A stretch of DNA of 64,000 bases from positions 186,001-250,000 of the forward strand of contig DAMBYU010000003.1 in NCBI GenBank assembly GCA_032051265.1, in the 5' to 3' direction. This document shows positions 8,047 through 17,456 of this stretch, in pieces; position 1 is the first letter of the stretch; every line of letters begins with the position of its first letter. Position numbers and translations under genes: made by a program. The DNA is from Dryocola sp032051265. Its GTDB lineage: Bacteria; Pseudomonadota; Gammaproteobacteria; Enterobacterales; Enterobacteriaceae. The notes below the pieces were generated by a model that did not search any database, had not been told where the DNA came from, and saw only the letters and a program-made list of their open reading frames with translations.

Positions 8047-10905
8047 ATGATGCCGCACTCGCTCCTTTTACAGCAGCACCTGCAGGCGGTATTACCGCGC
8101 CTGCCACAAGAGATCGATCGTCAGCGGTTAAGCGCCCAGGCGCAGGCCGTGCTGACATTCAGTGATTTTGTCTGCGACAGCATGGTGGCGCACCCCGCCT
8201 GGCTGCTGGAACTGGAGCAGCATCCTCCTGAGGCGCAAGAGTGGCGGCACTACGCCGCCTGGCTGCAAAGCGAGTTGCAGGAGGTTGGCGACGAGGCGGC
8301 GTTGATGAGGGCGCTGCGCCTGTTTCGTCGCCGCATCATGGTCCGTATCGCCTGGGCGCAAACGCTGCAGCAGGTGCCAACGGAAATCTCGCTACAACAG
8401 TTGAGCGTCCTTGCGGAAACGCTGATTATCGCCGCTCGCGACTGGCTTTATGCCGCATGTTGCCGTGAATGGGGAACGCCTTGTAATCGGGATGGCGTTC
8501 CGCAGCCGCTGATGATCCTCGGCATGGGGAAACTCGGCGGCGGCGAGCTGAATTTCTCCTCCGACATCGACCTGATTTTTGCCTGGCCTGAAAATGGCTC
8601 GACCCAGGGCGGACGGCGTGAATTAGATAACGCGCAGTTCTTCACGCGTCTGGGACAGAAACTTATCAAAGTGCTCGACCAGCCCACGCAGGATGGCTTT
8701 GTCTACCGCGTGGATATGCGTCTGCGCCCGTTTGGCGACAGCGGCCCGCTGGTGCTGAGCTTTGCTGCGCTGGAAGACTATTATCAGGAGCAGGGGCGCG
8801 ACTGGGAGCGCTATGCGATGGTCAAAGCGCGGATTATGGGCGACACAGACGACACATGGAGCCAGGAGCTGCGTAATATGCTGCGTCCGTTTGTCTTCCG
8901 CCGCTACATTGATTTCAGCGTCATCCAGTCGCTGCGTAACATGAAAGGCATGATTGCCCGTGAAGTGCGCCGCCGTGGCCTGAAGGACAATATTAAACTT
9001 GGCGCCGGCGGCATTCGCGAAACCGAGTTTATCGTGCAGGTCTTCCAGCTTATCCGCGGTGGACGCGAGCCGTCGCTTCAGTCCCGCTCGCTGTTGCCGA
9101 CGCTTGAGGCTATCCAGCAGCTGCATCTGCTGCCGGAAGGCAACGCGCAGCGATTGCGTGAAGCCTATCTTTATCTGCGTCGCCTTGAGAACCTGCTGCA
9201 AAGTATCAACGATGAACAGACCCAGACGCTGCCGGGCGACGAGCTTAACCGCGCCCGCCTTGCCTGGGCGATGAATGAAGATAGCTGGGATGCTTTACAG
9301 CAAACCTTGCAGGCGCATATGGACGACGTGCGTCAGGTATTCAACGATTTGATCGGTGACGATGAGCCGGAAGCGGGCGAGGATAAAATCGCCGAGGCCT
9401 GGCGTGAGCTGTGGCAGGATGCGCTCGACGCGGACGACACCACAGCCGTACTCAGCCATCTGACGCCGGAAGCGCGTGGCGAAGTGCTGCGGCTGGTCGG
9501 CGAATTCCGTCAGGATACAGATAAACGCACCATCGGTCCGCGTGGCCGTCAGGTGCTGGATCAGCTTATGCCACGGCTGCTGAGTGAGGCCTGTTCCCGC
9601 AGCGACGCTCCGCTGCCCTTATCGCGTCTGCTCCCGCTGCTGTTGGGCATTGTTACCCGCACAACTTACCTCGAGTTGCTGACGGAATATTCGGGGGCGC
9701 TTAAACATCTGATCACGCTTTGTGCCGCGTCGCCAATGATTGCGGGACAGCTGGCGCGTTATCCGCTGTTGCTGGACGAGCTGCTTGATCCGAACACGCT
9801 CTATCAGCCAACGGCGACGGATGCTTATAAAGACGAGCTGCGCCAGTATCTCCTGCGCGTTCCTGATGATGACGAAGAGCAGCAGCTTGAAGCGTTGCGC
9901 CAGTTTAAACAGGCTCAGCTGTTGCGCGTGGCTGCGGCGGATATCACCGGAACGCTGCCGGTCATGAAGGTCAGCGATCACCTGACGTGGCTTGCCGAGG
10001 CGATTATCGATGCCGTGGTTCAGCAGGCGTGGGCGCAAATGGTGACGCGCTTCGGCCAGCCAAAACATCTGCGTGAGCGAGAAGGGCGCGGGTTTGCGGT
10101 CATCGGTTACGGCAAGCTCGGCGGCTGGGAGCTGGGCTACAGTTCCGATCTCGATTTGGTTTTCCTGCACGATTGCCCGGCGGATGTAATGACCGACGGC
10201 GAACGCGAAATCGACGGACGCCAGTTTTATCTCCGCCTGGCTCAGCGTGTTATTCACTTATTCAGCACCCGCACCTCGTCCGGCATTCTGTATGAAGTGG
10301 ATGCCCGCCTTCGTCCATCTGGTGCGGCAGGGATGCTCGTCACAACGGCGGAGGCTTTTGCTGACTATCAGCAAAATGAGGCCTGGACGTGGGAGCATCA
10401 GGCTCTGGTTCGTGCCCGCATCGTTTATGGCGATCCGCTTTTGAACCGCGAATTTGATGCCATCCGCCGTGAAATTTTGTCTCGCCCGCGCGAAGGTGAA
10501 AAGTTACAAACCGAAGTGCGTGAAATGCGTGAAAAAATGCGCGCCCATCTGGGCGATAAGCATCGTGGACGCTTTGATATTAAAGCAGATCGTGGCGGGA
10601 TCACCGACATTGAATTTATCACGCAGTATCTGGTGTTACGTTATGCGGCACAGGCTCCAAAGTTAACGCGCTGGTCTGATAATGTGCGCATTCTGGAATT
10701 AATGGCGCAAAACGACATCATGAGTGATGACGAAGCGAAAGCGCTGACCCATGCTTACGTCACGCTGCGCGATGAGCTGCACCATCTGGCCTTACAGGAG
10801 TTGCCGGGCAACGTGGCGCTTGATGCCTTTGTCGCCGAACGCGAGCAAGTTGAGCGCAGCTGGCGCACGTGGCTGGACGAGGCGCAAACGCGCGCGCAGG
10901 AGTAA
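8047..10905 (+). CDS. glnE: bifunctional glutamine synthetase adenylyltransferase/deadenylase
   Basis: Adenylylates and deadenylylates glutamine synthetase in response to PII and glutamine. Two nucleotidyltransferase domains are visible, GMGKLGGGELNFSSDIDL near residue 160 and GYGKLGGWELGYSSDLDL near 690, joined by the central regulatory helices. 952 residues against 946 in E. coli. One residue in the highly conserved GAGGIREIEF motif is changed to Thr (GIRETEF, near 9018). Probably cotranscribed with ygiF. MM at the start leaves the first codon ambiguous by one. Confidence 0.98.
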   Translation: MMPHSLLLQQHLQAVLPRLPQEIDRQRLSAQAQAVLTFSDFVCDSMVAHPAWLLELEQHPPEAQEWRHYAAWLQSELQEVGDEAALMRALRLFRRRIMVRIAWAQTLQQVPTEISLQQLSVLAETLIIAARDWLYAACCREWGTPCNRDGVPQPLMILGMGKLGGGELNFSSDIDLIFAWPENGSTQGGRRELDNAQFFTRLGQKLIKVLDQPTQDGFVYRVDMRLRPFGDSGPLVLSFAALEDYYQEQGRDWERYAMVKARIMGDTDDTWSQELRNMLRPFVFRRYIDFSVIQSLRNMKGMIAREVRRRGLKDNIKLGAGGIRETEFIVQVFQLIRGGREPSLQSRSLLPTLEAIQQLHLLPEGNAQRLREAYLYLRRLENLLQSINDEQTQTLPGDELNRARLAWAMNEDSWDALQQTLQAHMDDVRQVFNDLIGDDEPEAGEDKIAEAWRELWQDALDADDTTAVLSHLTPEARGEVLRLVGEFRQDTDKRTIGPRGRQVLDQLMPRLLSEACSRSDAPLPLSRLLPLLLGIVTRTTYLELLTEYSGALKHLITLCAASPMIAGQLARYPLLLDELLDPNTLYQPTATDAYKDELRQYLLRVPDDDEEQQLEALRQFKQAQLLRVAAADITGTLPVMKVSDHLTWLAEAIIDAVVQQAWAQMVTRFGQPKHLREREGRGFAVIGYGKLGGWELGYSSDLDLVFLHDCPADVMTDGEREIDGRQFYLRLAQRVIHLFSTRTSSGILYEVDARLRPSGAAGMLVTTAEAFADYQQNEAWTWEHQALVRARIVYGDPLLNREFDAIRREILSRPREGEKLQTEVREMREKMRAHLGDKHRGRFDIKADRGGITDIEFITQYLVLRYAAQAPKLTRWSDNVRILELMAQNDIMSDDEAKALTHAYVTLRDELHHLALQELPGNVALDAFVAEREQVERSWRTWLDEAQTRAQE

Positions 10906-10954
10906 TTGTGATATTATCTCGCGCAAAATTTTTTCCCTCTCTGGAGAGTCAGGA

Positions 10955-12385
10955 ATGAAAGTAACGCTGCCCGAATACAGCCGTGCAGGCGTCATGGTGG
11001 TTGGTGATGTGATGCTGGATCGCTACTGGTATGGCCCAACCAGCCGTATCTCCCCGGAAGCCCCGGTGCCGGTGGTTAAAGTGGATACCATTGAAGAACG
11101 GCCTGGCGGTGCTGCCAACGTGGCGATGAACATCGCTTCACTCGGTGCCAACTCGCGCCTGGTTGGGCTGACCGGCATTGATGACGCTGCGCGGGCATTA
11201 AGCCAGACGCTTGCGGGTGTGAACGTCAAATGCGACTTTGTTTCAGTTCCGACTCATCCCACAATCACCAAGCTGCGTGTGCTTTCCCGCAACCAGCAGC
11301 TGATCCGTCTGGACTTTGAAGAAGGCTTTGAAGGGGTTGATCCTGAGCCGCTGCACGAACGTATTAATCAGGCGCTGCCACACATCGGCGCGCTGGTGCT
11401 GTCTGATTATGCGAAAGGGGCGCTGGCAAGCATTCGCCAGATGATTAGCCTTGCTCGCGCGGCCAAAGTACCAGTGCTTATCGATCCCAAAGGAACCGAT
11501 TTCGAGCGCTATCGCGGCGCAACGCTGTTGACGCCCAATCTCTCTGAGTTTGAAGCGGTGGTGGGGAAATGCAAAAGCGAGGCTGAGCTGGTGGAGCGCG
11601 GCATGCGGTTGATTGCGGATTACGATTTGTCCGCACTGCTGGTGACGCGTTCCGAGCAGGGAATGACGCTGTTACAGCCAGGCCTTGAGCCGGTTCATCT
11701 GCCGACTCAGGCGCAGGAAGTCTACGATGTGACCGGTGCAGGCGATACGGTAATTGGCGTACTGGCGGCAACGCTTGCGGCGGGTAACTCTCTGGAAGAA
11801 GCCTGTTACTTTGCTAATGCGGCGGCGGGTGTGGTGGTCGGTAAACTTGGGACATCGACCGTCTCCCCCATTGAGCTTGAAAACGCGGTACGTGGCCGCG
11901 CGGACACCGGTTTCGGCGTTATGACCGAAGCAGAACTGAAGGTTGCCGTGGCGGCTGCCCGTAAACGCGGTGAGAAGGTTGTGATGACCAACGGCGTGTT
12001 CGATATCCTGCACGCGGGCCACGTTTCCTATCTTGCTAACGCACGCAAGCTTGGCGATCGCCTGATTGTGGCCGTAAACAGCGATGCTTCAACCAAACGT
12101 CTGAAAGGGGAAACCCGTCCGGTGAACCCGCAGGATCAGCGTATGATCGTGCTTTCCGCACTGGAAGCCGTGGACTGGGTTGTGCTGTTTGAAGAAGATA
12201 CCCCGCAGCGCCTGATCGGTGAGATCCTGCCGGATCTGCTGGTGAAAGGCGGCGACTACAAGCCGGGCGATATTGCCGGCAGTAAAGAAGTGTGGGCGAA
12301 CGGCGGCGAAGTCATGGTGCTGAACTTTGAAGACGGATGTTCAACCACCAACATCATTAAAAAGATCCAAAGCCACGACGCATAA
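10955..12385 (+). CDS. hldE: bifunctional heptose kinase/adenylyltransferase HldE
   Basis: Makes ADP-heptose for the LPS inner core: the N-terminal ribokinase-like domain phosphorylates D-heptose-7-phosphate and the C-terminal domain adds AMP. The ATG at 10955 follows AGGA and gives 476 residues (MKVTLPEYSRAGVMVVGDVM). The kinase catalytic motif VTGAGDT is near residue 260 and the nucleotidyltransferase HxGH motif (LHAGH) near 353. It lies 49 bases after glnE and ends at a perfect bidirectional terminator. Confidence 0.98.
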   Translation: MKVTLPEYSRAGVMVVGDVMLDRYWYGPTSRISPEAPVPVVKVDTIEERPGGAANVAMNIASLGANSRLVGLTGIDDAARALSQTLAGVNVKCDFVSVPTHPTITKLRVLSRNQQLIRLDFEEGFEGVDPEPLHERINQALPHIGALVLSDYAKGALASIRQMISLARAAKVPVLIDPKGTDFERYRGATLLTPNLSEFEAVVGKCKSEAELVERGMRLIADYDLSALLVTRSEQGMTLLQPGLEPVHLPTQAQEVYDVTGAGDTVIGVLAATLAAGNSLEEACYFANAAAGVVVGKLGTSTVSPIELENAVRGRADTGFGVMTEAELKVAVAAARKRGEKVVMTNGVFDILHAGHVSYLANARKLGDRLIVAVNSDASTKRLKGETRPVNPQDQRMIVLSALEAVDWVVLFEEDTPQRLIGEILPDLLVKGGDYKPGDIAGSKEVWANGGEVMVLNFEDGCSTTNIIKKIQSHDA

Positions 12386-12411
12386 AAAACGCCCCTAACG
12401 GGGCGTTTTTT
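12384..12411. terminator. bidirectional terminator hldE/ubiK
   Basis: Stem CGCCCC/GGGGCG (12390-12405) with a TAAC loop is flanked by A-run and T-run, so it can stop transcription from both convergent genes. Confidence 0.88.
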
Positions 12412-12700
12412 ACATCTGTGGTTCTGTCGGCGGAACTACAGCCGGCACCGGTGCGGCAGCCGGGCGGTTTTCCAGCTCGTTTAAACGCTGTTCCAGCAGT
12501 GCCATTTTTTCCCGGGTGCGCAGCAGAACCTGCGTCTGCACATCAAACTCTTCACGGCTCACCAGATCCAGACGCGTTAGCTGCGCCTGCAAAACCTGAC
12601 GGATTTTCTTTTCAACATCATCCCCGAACTCACGAATCCCTTTCGGCATCGACTCATGAACCTGACGGGCTATCTGCTCAATTTTTTTCGGGTCAATCAT
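12410..12700 (-). CDS. ubiK: ubiquinone biosynthesis accessory factor UbiK (YqiC)
   Basis: Accessory protein of the Ubi complex in aerobic ubiquinone synthesis, interacting with UbiJ. The chosen ATG at 12700 gives MIDPKKIEQIARQVHESMP, as in E. coli; an ATG four codons upstream is possible. The BMFP family has an N-terminal helix and a C-terminal coiled coil (LLRTREKMALLEQRLNELE at about 60-80). The last 15 residues are Pro/Ala-rich. Confidence 0.93.
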   Translation of the reverse strand: MIDPKKIEQIARQVHESMPKGIREFGDDVEKKIRQVLQAQLTRLDLVSREEFDVQTQVLLRTREKMALLEQRLNELENRPAAAPVPAVVPPTEPQM

Positions 12701-12811
12701 AGTGGCTTCCATTTAACCTGCTTGAATAGCTTAAGTGTAATACCTGATTGCCAGGTGATAAACCTTAAATGGCGTTGCCAGGAAAAATCATCGGCGTTAT
12801 AGTAAGCCTGC

Positions 12812-12957
12812 TTATTCTCAGGGCGGGGCGAAACTCCCCACCGGCGGTAAATCAGCGTACGCTGAAAGCCCGCGAGCGCTCCGAATCACTTCGGGGGTCA
12901 GCAGATCCGGTGTAATTCCGGGGCCGACGGTTAAAGTCCGGATGGGAGAGAGTAACG
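12812..12957 (+). promoter_or_regulatory. FMN riboswitch (RFN element) of ribB
   Basis: Conserved RFN blocks occur in order: the 5' arm with CAGGGCGGGGCGAAACTCCC, ACCGGCGGTAAATC, AGCCCGCGAGCG, GGTCAGCAGATCCGGTG, TTCCGGGGCCGACGG, TTAAAGTCCGGATG and GAGAGAGTAACG. Binding of FMN by this family lowers expression of the downstream riboflavin gene. The element ends about 95 bases before ribB, leaving room for the expression platform. It matches the leader known in E. coli as sroG. Confidence 0.95.
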
Positions 12958-13052
12958 ACAAAGTCAGGCCCCGGCCTGCCCACGTTATTTTTCATAGCTC
13001 CTAAGACTGCCCTGATTCTGGTAACCATAATTTTAATGAGGTTTTTTTTACC

Positions 13053-13706
13053 ATGAATCAGACGCTACTTTCTGCATTTGGCACCCCGACTCAGCGCGTA
13101 GAACATGCCCTGGCTGCATTGCGCGAAGGCCGCGGCGTGATGGTTCTCGATGATGAAGATCGCGAGAACGAAGGCGACATGATTTTCCCTGCCGAAACCA
13201 TGACCGTTGAGCAAATGGCGCTGACCATTCGCCACGGCAGCGGCATTGTCTGCCTGTGCCTGACCGAAGAACGTCGCAAACTGCTCGATCTGCCGATGAT
13301 GGTGGAGAACAATACCAGCGCTTACGGCACCGGTTTTACCGTGACTATTGAAGCGGCCGATGGCGTAACTACCGGCGTTTCTGCGGCCGATCGTTTAACC
13401 ACCGTGCGTGCAGCTATCGCAGACAACGCTAAACCGAGTGATTTGAACCGCCCGGGACATGTGTTCCCACTGCGTGCTCAGCCTGGTGGCGTGTTAACCC
13501 GTGGCGGTCATACTGAAGCGACTATCGATTTGGTGACGCTTGCAGGTTTCAAACCAGCCGGCGTGTTGTGTGAGCTGACCAACGACGATGGCACCATGGC
13601 GCGAGCGCCAGAATGCATCACCTTTGCCCGTCAGCATAATATGGCCGTTGTGACCATCGAGGATCTGGTGGCATACCGCCAGACGCACGAGCGGAAGGCC
13701 AGCTAA
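13053..13706 (+). CDS. ribB: 3,4-dihydroxy-2-butanone 4-phosphate synthase
   Basis: Converts ribulose 5-phosphate to 3,4-dihydroxy-2-butanone 4-phosphate and formate for riboflavin synthesis. 217 residues, the E. coli length, with no RibA fusion. The acidic metal loop DDEDRENEGDMIF is at 33-45, and the motifs HVFPLRA and GGHTEATIDL follow. It is controlled by the FMN riboswitch upstream and ends in a bidirectional terminator shared with zupT. Confidence 0.98.
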   Translation: MNQTLLSAFGTPTQRVEHALAALREGRGVMVLDDEDRENEGDMIFPAETMTVEQMALTIRHGSGIVCLCLTEERRKLLDLPMMVENNTSAYGTGFTVTIEAADGVTTGVSAADRLTTVRAAIADNAKPSDLNRPGHVFPLRAQPGGVLTRGGHTEATIDLVTLAGFKPAGVLCELTNDDGTMARAPECITFARQHNMAVVTIEDLVAYRQTHERKAS

Positions 13707-13712
13707 AAGGCA

Positions 13713-13745
13713 TAAAAAAACCCGGTTTATATACCGGGTTTTTTA
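13713..13745. terminator. bidirectional terminator ribB/zupT
   Basis: AACCCGGT (13719-13726) pairs with ACCGGGTT (13733-13740), flanked by seven A and six T. It serves both convergent genes. Confidence 0.88.
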
Positions 13746-14513
13746 TTAACCTATGCCGCTTGTTTGCAGTAACGTCAGGCTCAGCCCCATCGCCGCCATA
13801 CCGCAAAGTACGCCGTAGCTTGGATTGTTATGCGGATCGATCTCTTTCGCCAGCGGCATTAGCTCATCCACCGACAGCGCCACCATAATCCCTGCGACGG
13901 CCGCCATGATTGAGGCCATGACCACCGGTGAGATCATCGTGCCAAGGATCAGCCAGGCCAGTACGCCGCCAAAAATTTCTGCAAGCCCTGAAACGCCCGC
14001 CCAGATAATCGCTTTACGCTTTGATCCCGTAGCGGCATAAACCGGACCTGCGACCGCCAGGCCTTCAGGAATGTTGTGTAGTGCGACGGCGAGCGCAATC
14101 CCCATACCGAGTTCAAGATTGGAACTGGCGGTTACAAAGGTCGCAATCCCTTCCGGAAAGTTGTGCAGGCTAATGCCGAGCGTTAGCAGAAGCGCGGTGC
14201 GACGCAAATTTCCTGCTTTTAACGTGCCGTCGTTTAAATCTTGTGGATGCGCATGCGGCAGGCTGCGGTCAAGCGCGAAGTAGCCCATTAGCCCGAGAAC
14301 AAACATGCCATAGCCCAGCACGGGCGACATGCCTGGGGAATGCAACGCCGCTGGCAGCATTTCCATTAGTGAAATGAGCAGCATAATTCCGGCAGCGAAG
14401 CCGAGTGAAAATGCGAGCACCCGATTCGACGGCTTCTGGCCGATTACGCCCAAAATAGCGCCGATAAAGGTGGCCCCGCCAGCCAACAGGGTCAGGATCA
14501 AGGGTACGGACAT
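13746..14513 (-). CDS. zupT: zinc transporter ZupT (ZIP family)
   Basis: Inner-membrane ZIP importer of broad divalent-metal range. 255 residues with about eight hydrophobic segments. The metal-binding motifs HNFPEG (117-122) and HNIPEG (146-151) sit in helices 4 and 5, and a His-containing loop (PHAHPQDL, about 86-93) precedes them. Divergent from ygiD. Confidence 0.97.
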   Translation of the reverse strand: MSVPLILTLLAGGATFIGAILGVIGQKPSNRVLAFSLGFAAGIMLLISLMEMLPAALHSPGMSPVLGYGMFVLGLMGYFALDRSLPHAHPQDLNDGTLKAGNLRRTALLLTLGISLHNFPEGIATFVTASSNLELGMGIALAVALHNIPEGLAVAGPVYAATGSKRKAIIWAGVSGLAEIFGGVLAWLILGTMISPVVMASIMAAVAGIMVALSVDELMPLAKEIDPHNNPSYGVLCGMAAMGLSLTLLQTSGIG

Positions 14514-14636
14514 TTACAGCTCCTTATCGCATACATTCAAATTTTCTGACGATCTTCATCATGCTTATCTGAGTTCTTCCCATCGTGATTGGGCGTAATG
14601 TTGTGCCATCAGATTTTACCGCTTAAGGACACGACT

Positions 14637-15425
14637 ATGACTGCCCAACGTATGCCCGCGCTATTCCTTGGTCACGGAAGCCCGATGAACGTGCTGGAAG
14701 ATAATTACTATACCCGGGCCTGGCGTCATTTGGGAGAAACTCTGCCACGTCCGAAGGCGATTGTGGTGGTGTCTGCGCACTGGTATACGCGTGGCACTGG
14801 CGTAACCGCGATGGCAGCACCAAAGACTATCCACGATTTTGGCGGCTTCCCACAGGCATTGTATGACACGCATTATCCGGCGCCGGGCTCTCCGGAACTG
14901 GCGCAGCGGCTTGTCGATCTGCTGGCGCCGGCTCCTGTCACGCTGGATAAAGAAGCCTGGGGATTCGACCACGGCTCATGGGGCGTGCTGATAAAAATGT
15001 ACCCGGAAGCGGATATCCCGATGGTGCAGTTAAGTATCGACAGTACGAAGCCGATTGCCTGGCATTATGAGGCTGGCCGAAAACTGGCTGCGCTGCGTGA
15101 ACAAGGGGTGATGCTGGTTGCCAGCGGCAACGTGGTGCACAACCTGCGTACCGCTCGCTGGCATGGTGAAAATACACCTTATCCGTGGGCCAACGCTTTC
15201 AACCAGTATGTGAAAGACAATCTCACCTGGCAGGGGCCTGCGGCGGAACATCCACTGGTGAACTATCTGCAACATGAGGGCGGATCGCTATCGAACCCGA
15301 CGCCAGAACATTATCTGCCTTTGCTTTACGTGCTTGGCGCGTGGGATGGCGAGGAGCCTGTTACGATCCCGGTAGACGGTGTTGAGATGGGCTCTGTGAG
15401 TATGCTTTCGGTGCAGGTTGGTTGA
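14637..15425 (+). CDS. ygiD: YgiD, LigB-type 4,5-DOPA dioxygenase-like
   Basis: Extradiol dioxygenase family. The E. coli homologue has 4,5-DOPA extradiol dioxygenase activity, but its physiological substrate is not settled. The ATG at 14637 after AAGGA gives 262 residues starting MTAQRMPALFLGHGSPMNVL; a longer frame exists but has no better start. Candidate metal histidines are in LGHGSP, SAHW, FDHGSWG and NVVHN. It ends at a perfect bidirectional terminator. Confidence 0.93.
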   Translation: MTAQRMPALFLGHGSPMNVLEDNYYTRAWRHLGETLPRPKAIVVVSAHWYTRGTGVTAMAAPKTIHDFGGFPQALYDTHYPAPGSPELAQRLVDLLAPAPVTLDKEAWGFDHGSWGVLIKMYPEADIPMVQLSIDSTKPIAWHYEAGRKLAALREQGVMLVASGNVVHNLRTARWHGENTPYPWANAFNQYVKDNLTWQGPAAEHPLVNYLQHEGGSLSNPTPEHYLPLLYVLGAWDGEEPVTIPVDGVEMGSVSMLSVQVG

Positions 15426-15426
15426 T

Positions 15427-15455
15427 AAAAAAGGCGCGATTAACGCGCCTTTTCT
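15427..15455. terminator. bidirectional terminator ygiD/ygiC
   Basis: AAAAGGCGCG (15429-15438) and CGCGCCTTTT (15444-15453) form a 10-bp stem with a 5-base loop, between two convergent genes. Confidence 0.87.
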
Positions 15456-16616
15456 TTACTCTACAAACACATGCGGGTAGAAGCGTGAAAGGTCCTGGGT
15501 GATAAGCTCCCGGTCTTCACGAATGCCGATTCCGGCAGGCCGATCGTTGATAAGCCAGCTACCGATAAGCGTGTAGCTCTCGCCAAATTTTGGCAACTGG
15601 TAAAATTCCTGCACGATCATACCTTCTTCGCCATAAGGGCCATCGACACGGGCAACTTCCTGACCGTTTTCGATGATTTTTACGTTTGCTCCTTCGCGAG
15701 AGAAGATAGGTTTAACGACATATTTATCCATTGCCGGATAGTCATCTTCTGCAAAGTAAGCCGGCAGCAGGTTAGGGTGATCCGGGAACATTTCCCACAG
15801 CATCGGCAGCAGCGCTTTGTTGGAGATAATGCTTTTCCAGGCAGGCTCCAGCCAGCGCACGCCAGCATCTTCAAGCTTGGTGGAGAACATCTCGCGCAGC
15901 ATGTATTCCCACGGATAGAGCTTGAACAGGTTGCTGATAACCTGATCCTGCGGGTCGGTAAACTGGCCTTTTTCACCCAGGCCTATCTCTTCTATATACA
16001 GGAACTCGCTTGCCACTTCGGCTTCAGCGGCGCAATCCTGCAGATACTGCACGGTACCGCGATCTTCTACCGTCTCCTGGCAGCAGGCGAAATGCACCAG
16101 GTTGAAACCGTGCTGCTGTTTTAGTTCGGCAAAGCGTTCGATGATCTTTTCTTGCAGGCTGTTGAACTGATCGCTACCCGCTGGCAGATTCCCTGCCTGC
16201 ATCTGATCTTCGAGCCAGATCCACTGGAAGAACGCGGCTTCGTAAAGTGAGGTTGGCGTGTCGGCGTTGTTTTCCAGCAGCTTAGGTTCACCCACGCCAT
16301 CCCACGCCAGATCGAGGCGGGAATAAAGCGAAGGCTGTTGAGTACGCCAGGACTGGCGCACAAATTCCCATGTGTGTTTTGGGATGCGGAACTTAGTCAA
16401 CAGCTCGTCGCTGCTTACCACTTTTTCAACAACCTTCAGGCACATCTGGTGCAGTTCTGCCGTGACTTCTTCCAGGCGTTCAACCTGGGGGAGCGTTAGC
16501 TTGTAATAAGCATCTTCACACCAGTACGGCTCACCGTACATGGTGTGGAAGTTAAAACCATATTCTGTGGCTTTCTCGCGCCAGTCCGGGCGCTCGTTGA
16601 TGGCAACTCTTTCCAT
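15456..16616 (-). CDS. ygiC: YgiC, glutathionylspermidine synthase-like ATP-grasp protein
   Basis: Resembles the synthetase half of glutathionylspermidine synthetase (Gsp), lacking the amidase domain; substrate unproven. 386 residues with the ATP-grasp segments LAWDGVGEPKLLENNADTP near 105-123 and VVKPIFSREGANV near 297-309. It follows ygiB by 5 bases on the same strand and forms the tolC-ygiB-ygiC group seen in E. coli, linking it to the envelope. Confidence 0.93.
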   Translation of the reverse strand: MERVAINERPDWREKATEYGFNFHTMYGEPYWCEDAYYKLTLPQVERLEEVTAELHQMCLKVVEKVVSSDELLTKFRIPKHTWEFVRQSWRTQQPSLYSRLDLAWDGVGEPKLLENNADTPTSLYEAAFFQWIWLEDQMQAGNLPAGSDQFNSLQEKIIERFAELKQQHGFNLVHFACCQETVEDRGTVQYLQDCAAEAEVASEFLYIEEIGLGEKGQFTDPQDQVISNLFKLYPWEYMLREMFSTKLEDAGVRWLEPAWKSIISNKALLPMLWEMFPDHPNLLPAYFAEDDYPAMDKYVVKPIFSREGANVKIIENGQEVARVDGPYGEEGMIVQEFYQLPKFGESYTLIGSWLINDRPAGIGIREDRELITQDLSRFYPHVFVE

Positions 16617-16621
16617 AATCC

Positions 16622-17290
16622 TTAGCCGCCCATTGAACGGGATGAGCCGGTAGCACTGCTGCGCTGCATGGTGGACTGCTTAGCAACCGACTCACCAAAG
16701 CCGCCGCGCGTGACCGTGCTGGTGGTGGCAGGTTTTGGTGCCAGAGCGGTTTTTGGAACGGTAGCAGTGCGGCCAGGCGTTGCCGCGCCGTAGCTCTTGC
16801 CGCTGGCATCGGCATATTTACCGTAAGCCGGGCTGGCCGGGTTTTTGGACGAGAACAGGGGCTGTTGGGCAAAGCCCGCGCCGCCGCCCATCAGACGGCC
16901 CATCATGTAACCCGCCATCAGCGGCATCCAGAAGCTCCCGCTCTGTTGAGTCTGAGCCTGGTTTTCACCCGCCATGCTGGCCTGGGCAGGAGCCTGCTGG
17001 CACTGTCCTTCGCCAAACTCAGCGATACATTCTTCACGGGAGGCGTATTTAGGTGCGGTGCGCTCTGCTTCTTTTAAGGCATTGTTGTAGGAGGTGGTGC
17101 ATTCCGCGCTCTTGCCAGGGTTTGCCTGGGCGCAGTCATCCGCGTTCTGGTACATGGAGACCGTTTCGTCGTTCTGTTCGCAGCCCGCGAGCATAAACAC
17201 GGCGGTAACGGCCAGCGCAACCGGAGTTAAATGCCTGGCGTTCCAGCTTTTACGGAACGATGCGTGGTTTATGGTTTTTGTCCGTTTCAT
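16622..17290 (-). CDS. ygiB: YgiB, DUF1190 lipoprotein
   Basis: Function unknown. 222 residues. A hydrophobic segment ends in the lipobox LAGC near residue 36, so a lipoprotein is likely. A cysteine-containing region (DDCAQANPG, EECIAEFGEGQCQQ) follows, then a Gly-rich stretch (MMGRLMGGGAGFAQQ) and a low-complexity Ser/Thr tail. Located between tolC and ygiC; probably cotranscribed with ygiC. Confidence 0.92.
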   Translation of the reverse strand: MKRTKTINHASFRKSWNARHLTPVALAVTAVFMLAGCEQNDETVSMYQNADDCAQANPGKSAECTTSYNNALKEAERTAPKYASREECIAEFGEGQCQQAPAQASMAGENQAQTQQSGSFWMPLMAGYMMGRLMGGGAGFAQQPLFSSKNPASPAYGKYADASGKSYGAATPGRTATVPKTALAPKPATTSTVTRGGFGESVAKQSTMQRSSATGSSRSMGG

Positions 17291-17424
17291 GTATTAGTCC
17301 TGAGCCCAAAGGAATAGCTAATGTTGTGCTTAGAATAGGGGATGAATGGTTGAAATTAAAGCGATGGCGGGCGTTTGCGGGGCGATCTTTACTTTGCCTT
17401 ACGTTCAGGCACGCAAGTTGTGAC

Positions 17425-17446
17425 AGGGGTATGCTGGCATACCCCT
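17425..17446 (-). terminator. palindrome after tolC
   Basis: AGGGGTATGC TG GCATACCCCT is a perfect 10-bp inverted repeat 11 bases past the tolC stop. It lacks a T-run on the tolC strand, so it may only partly stop transcription into ygiBC or may stabilise the tolC message. Confidence 0.55.
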
Positions 17447-17456
17447 TTTGCAGTGA

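Noticed and set aside
10751..10954. Long N-terminal extension of HldE overlapping glnE
   Set aside because: The extension is an out-of-frame reading of glnE; the conserved start with AGGA is at 10955.
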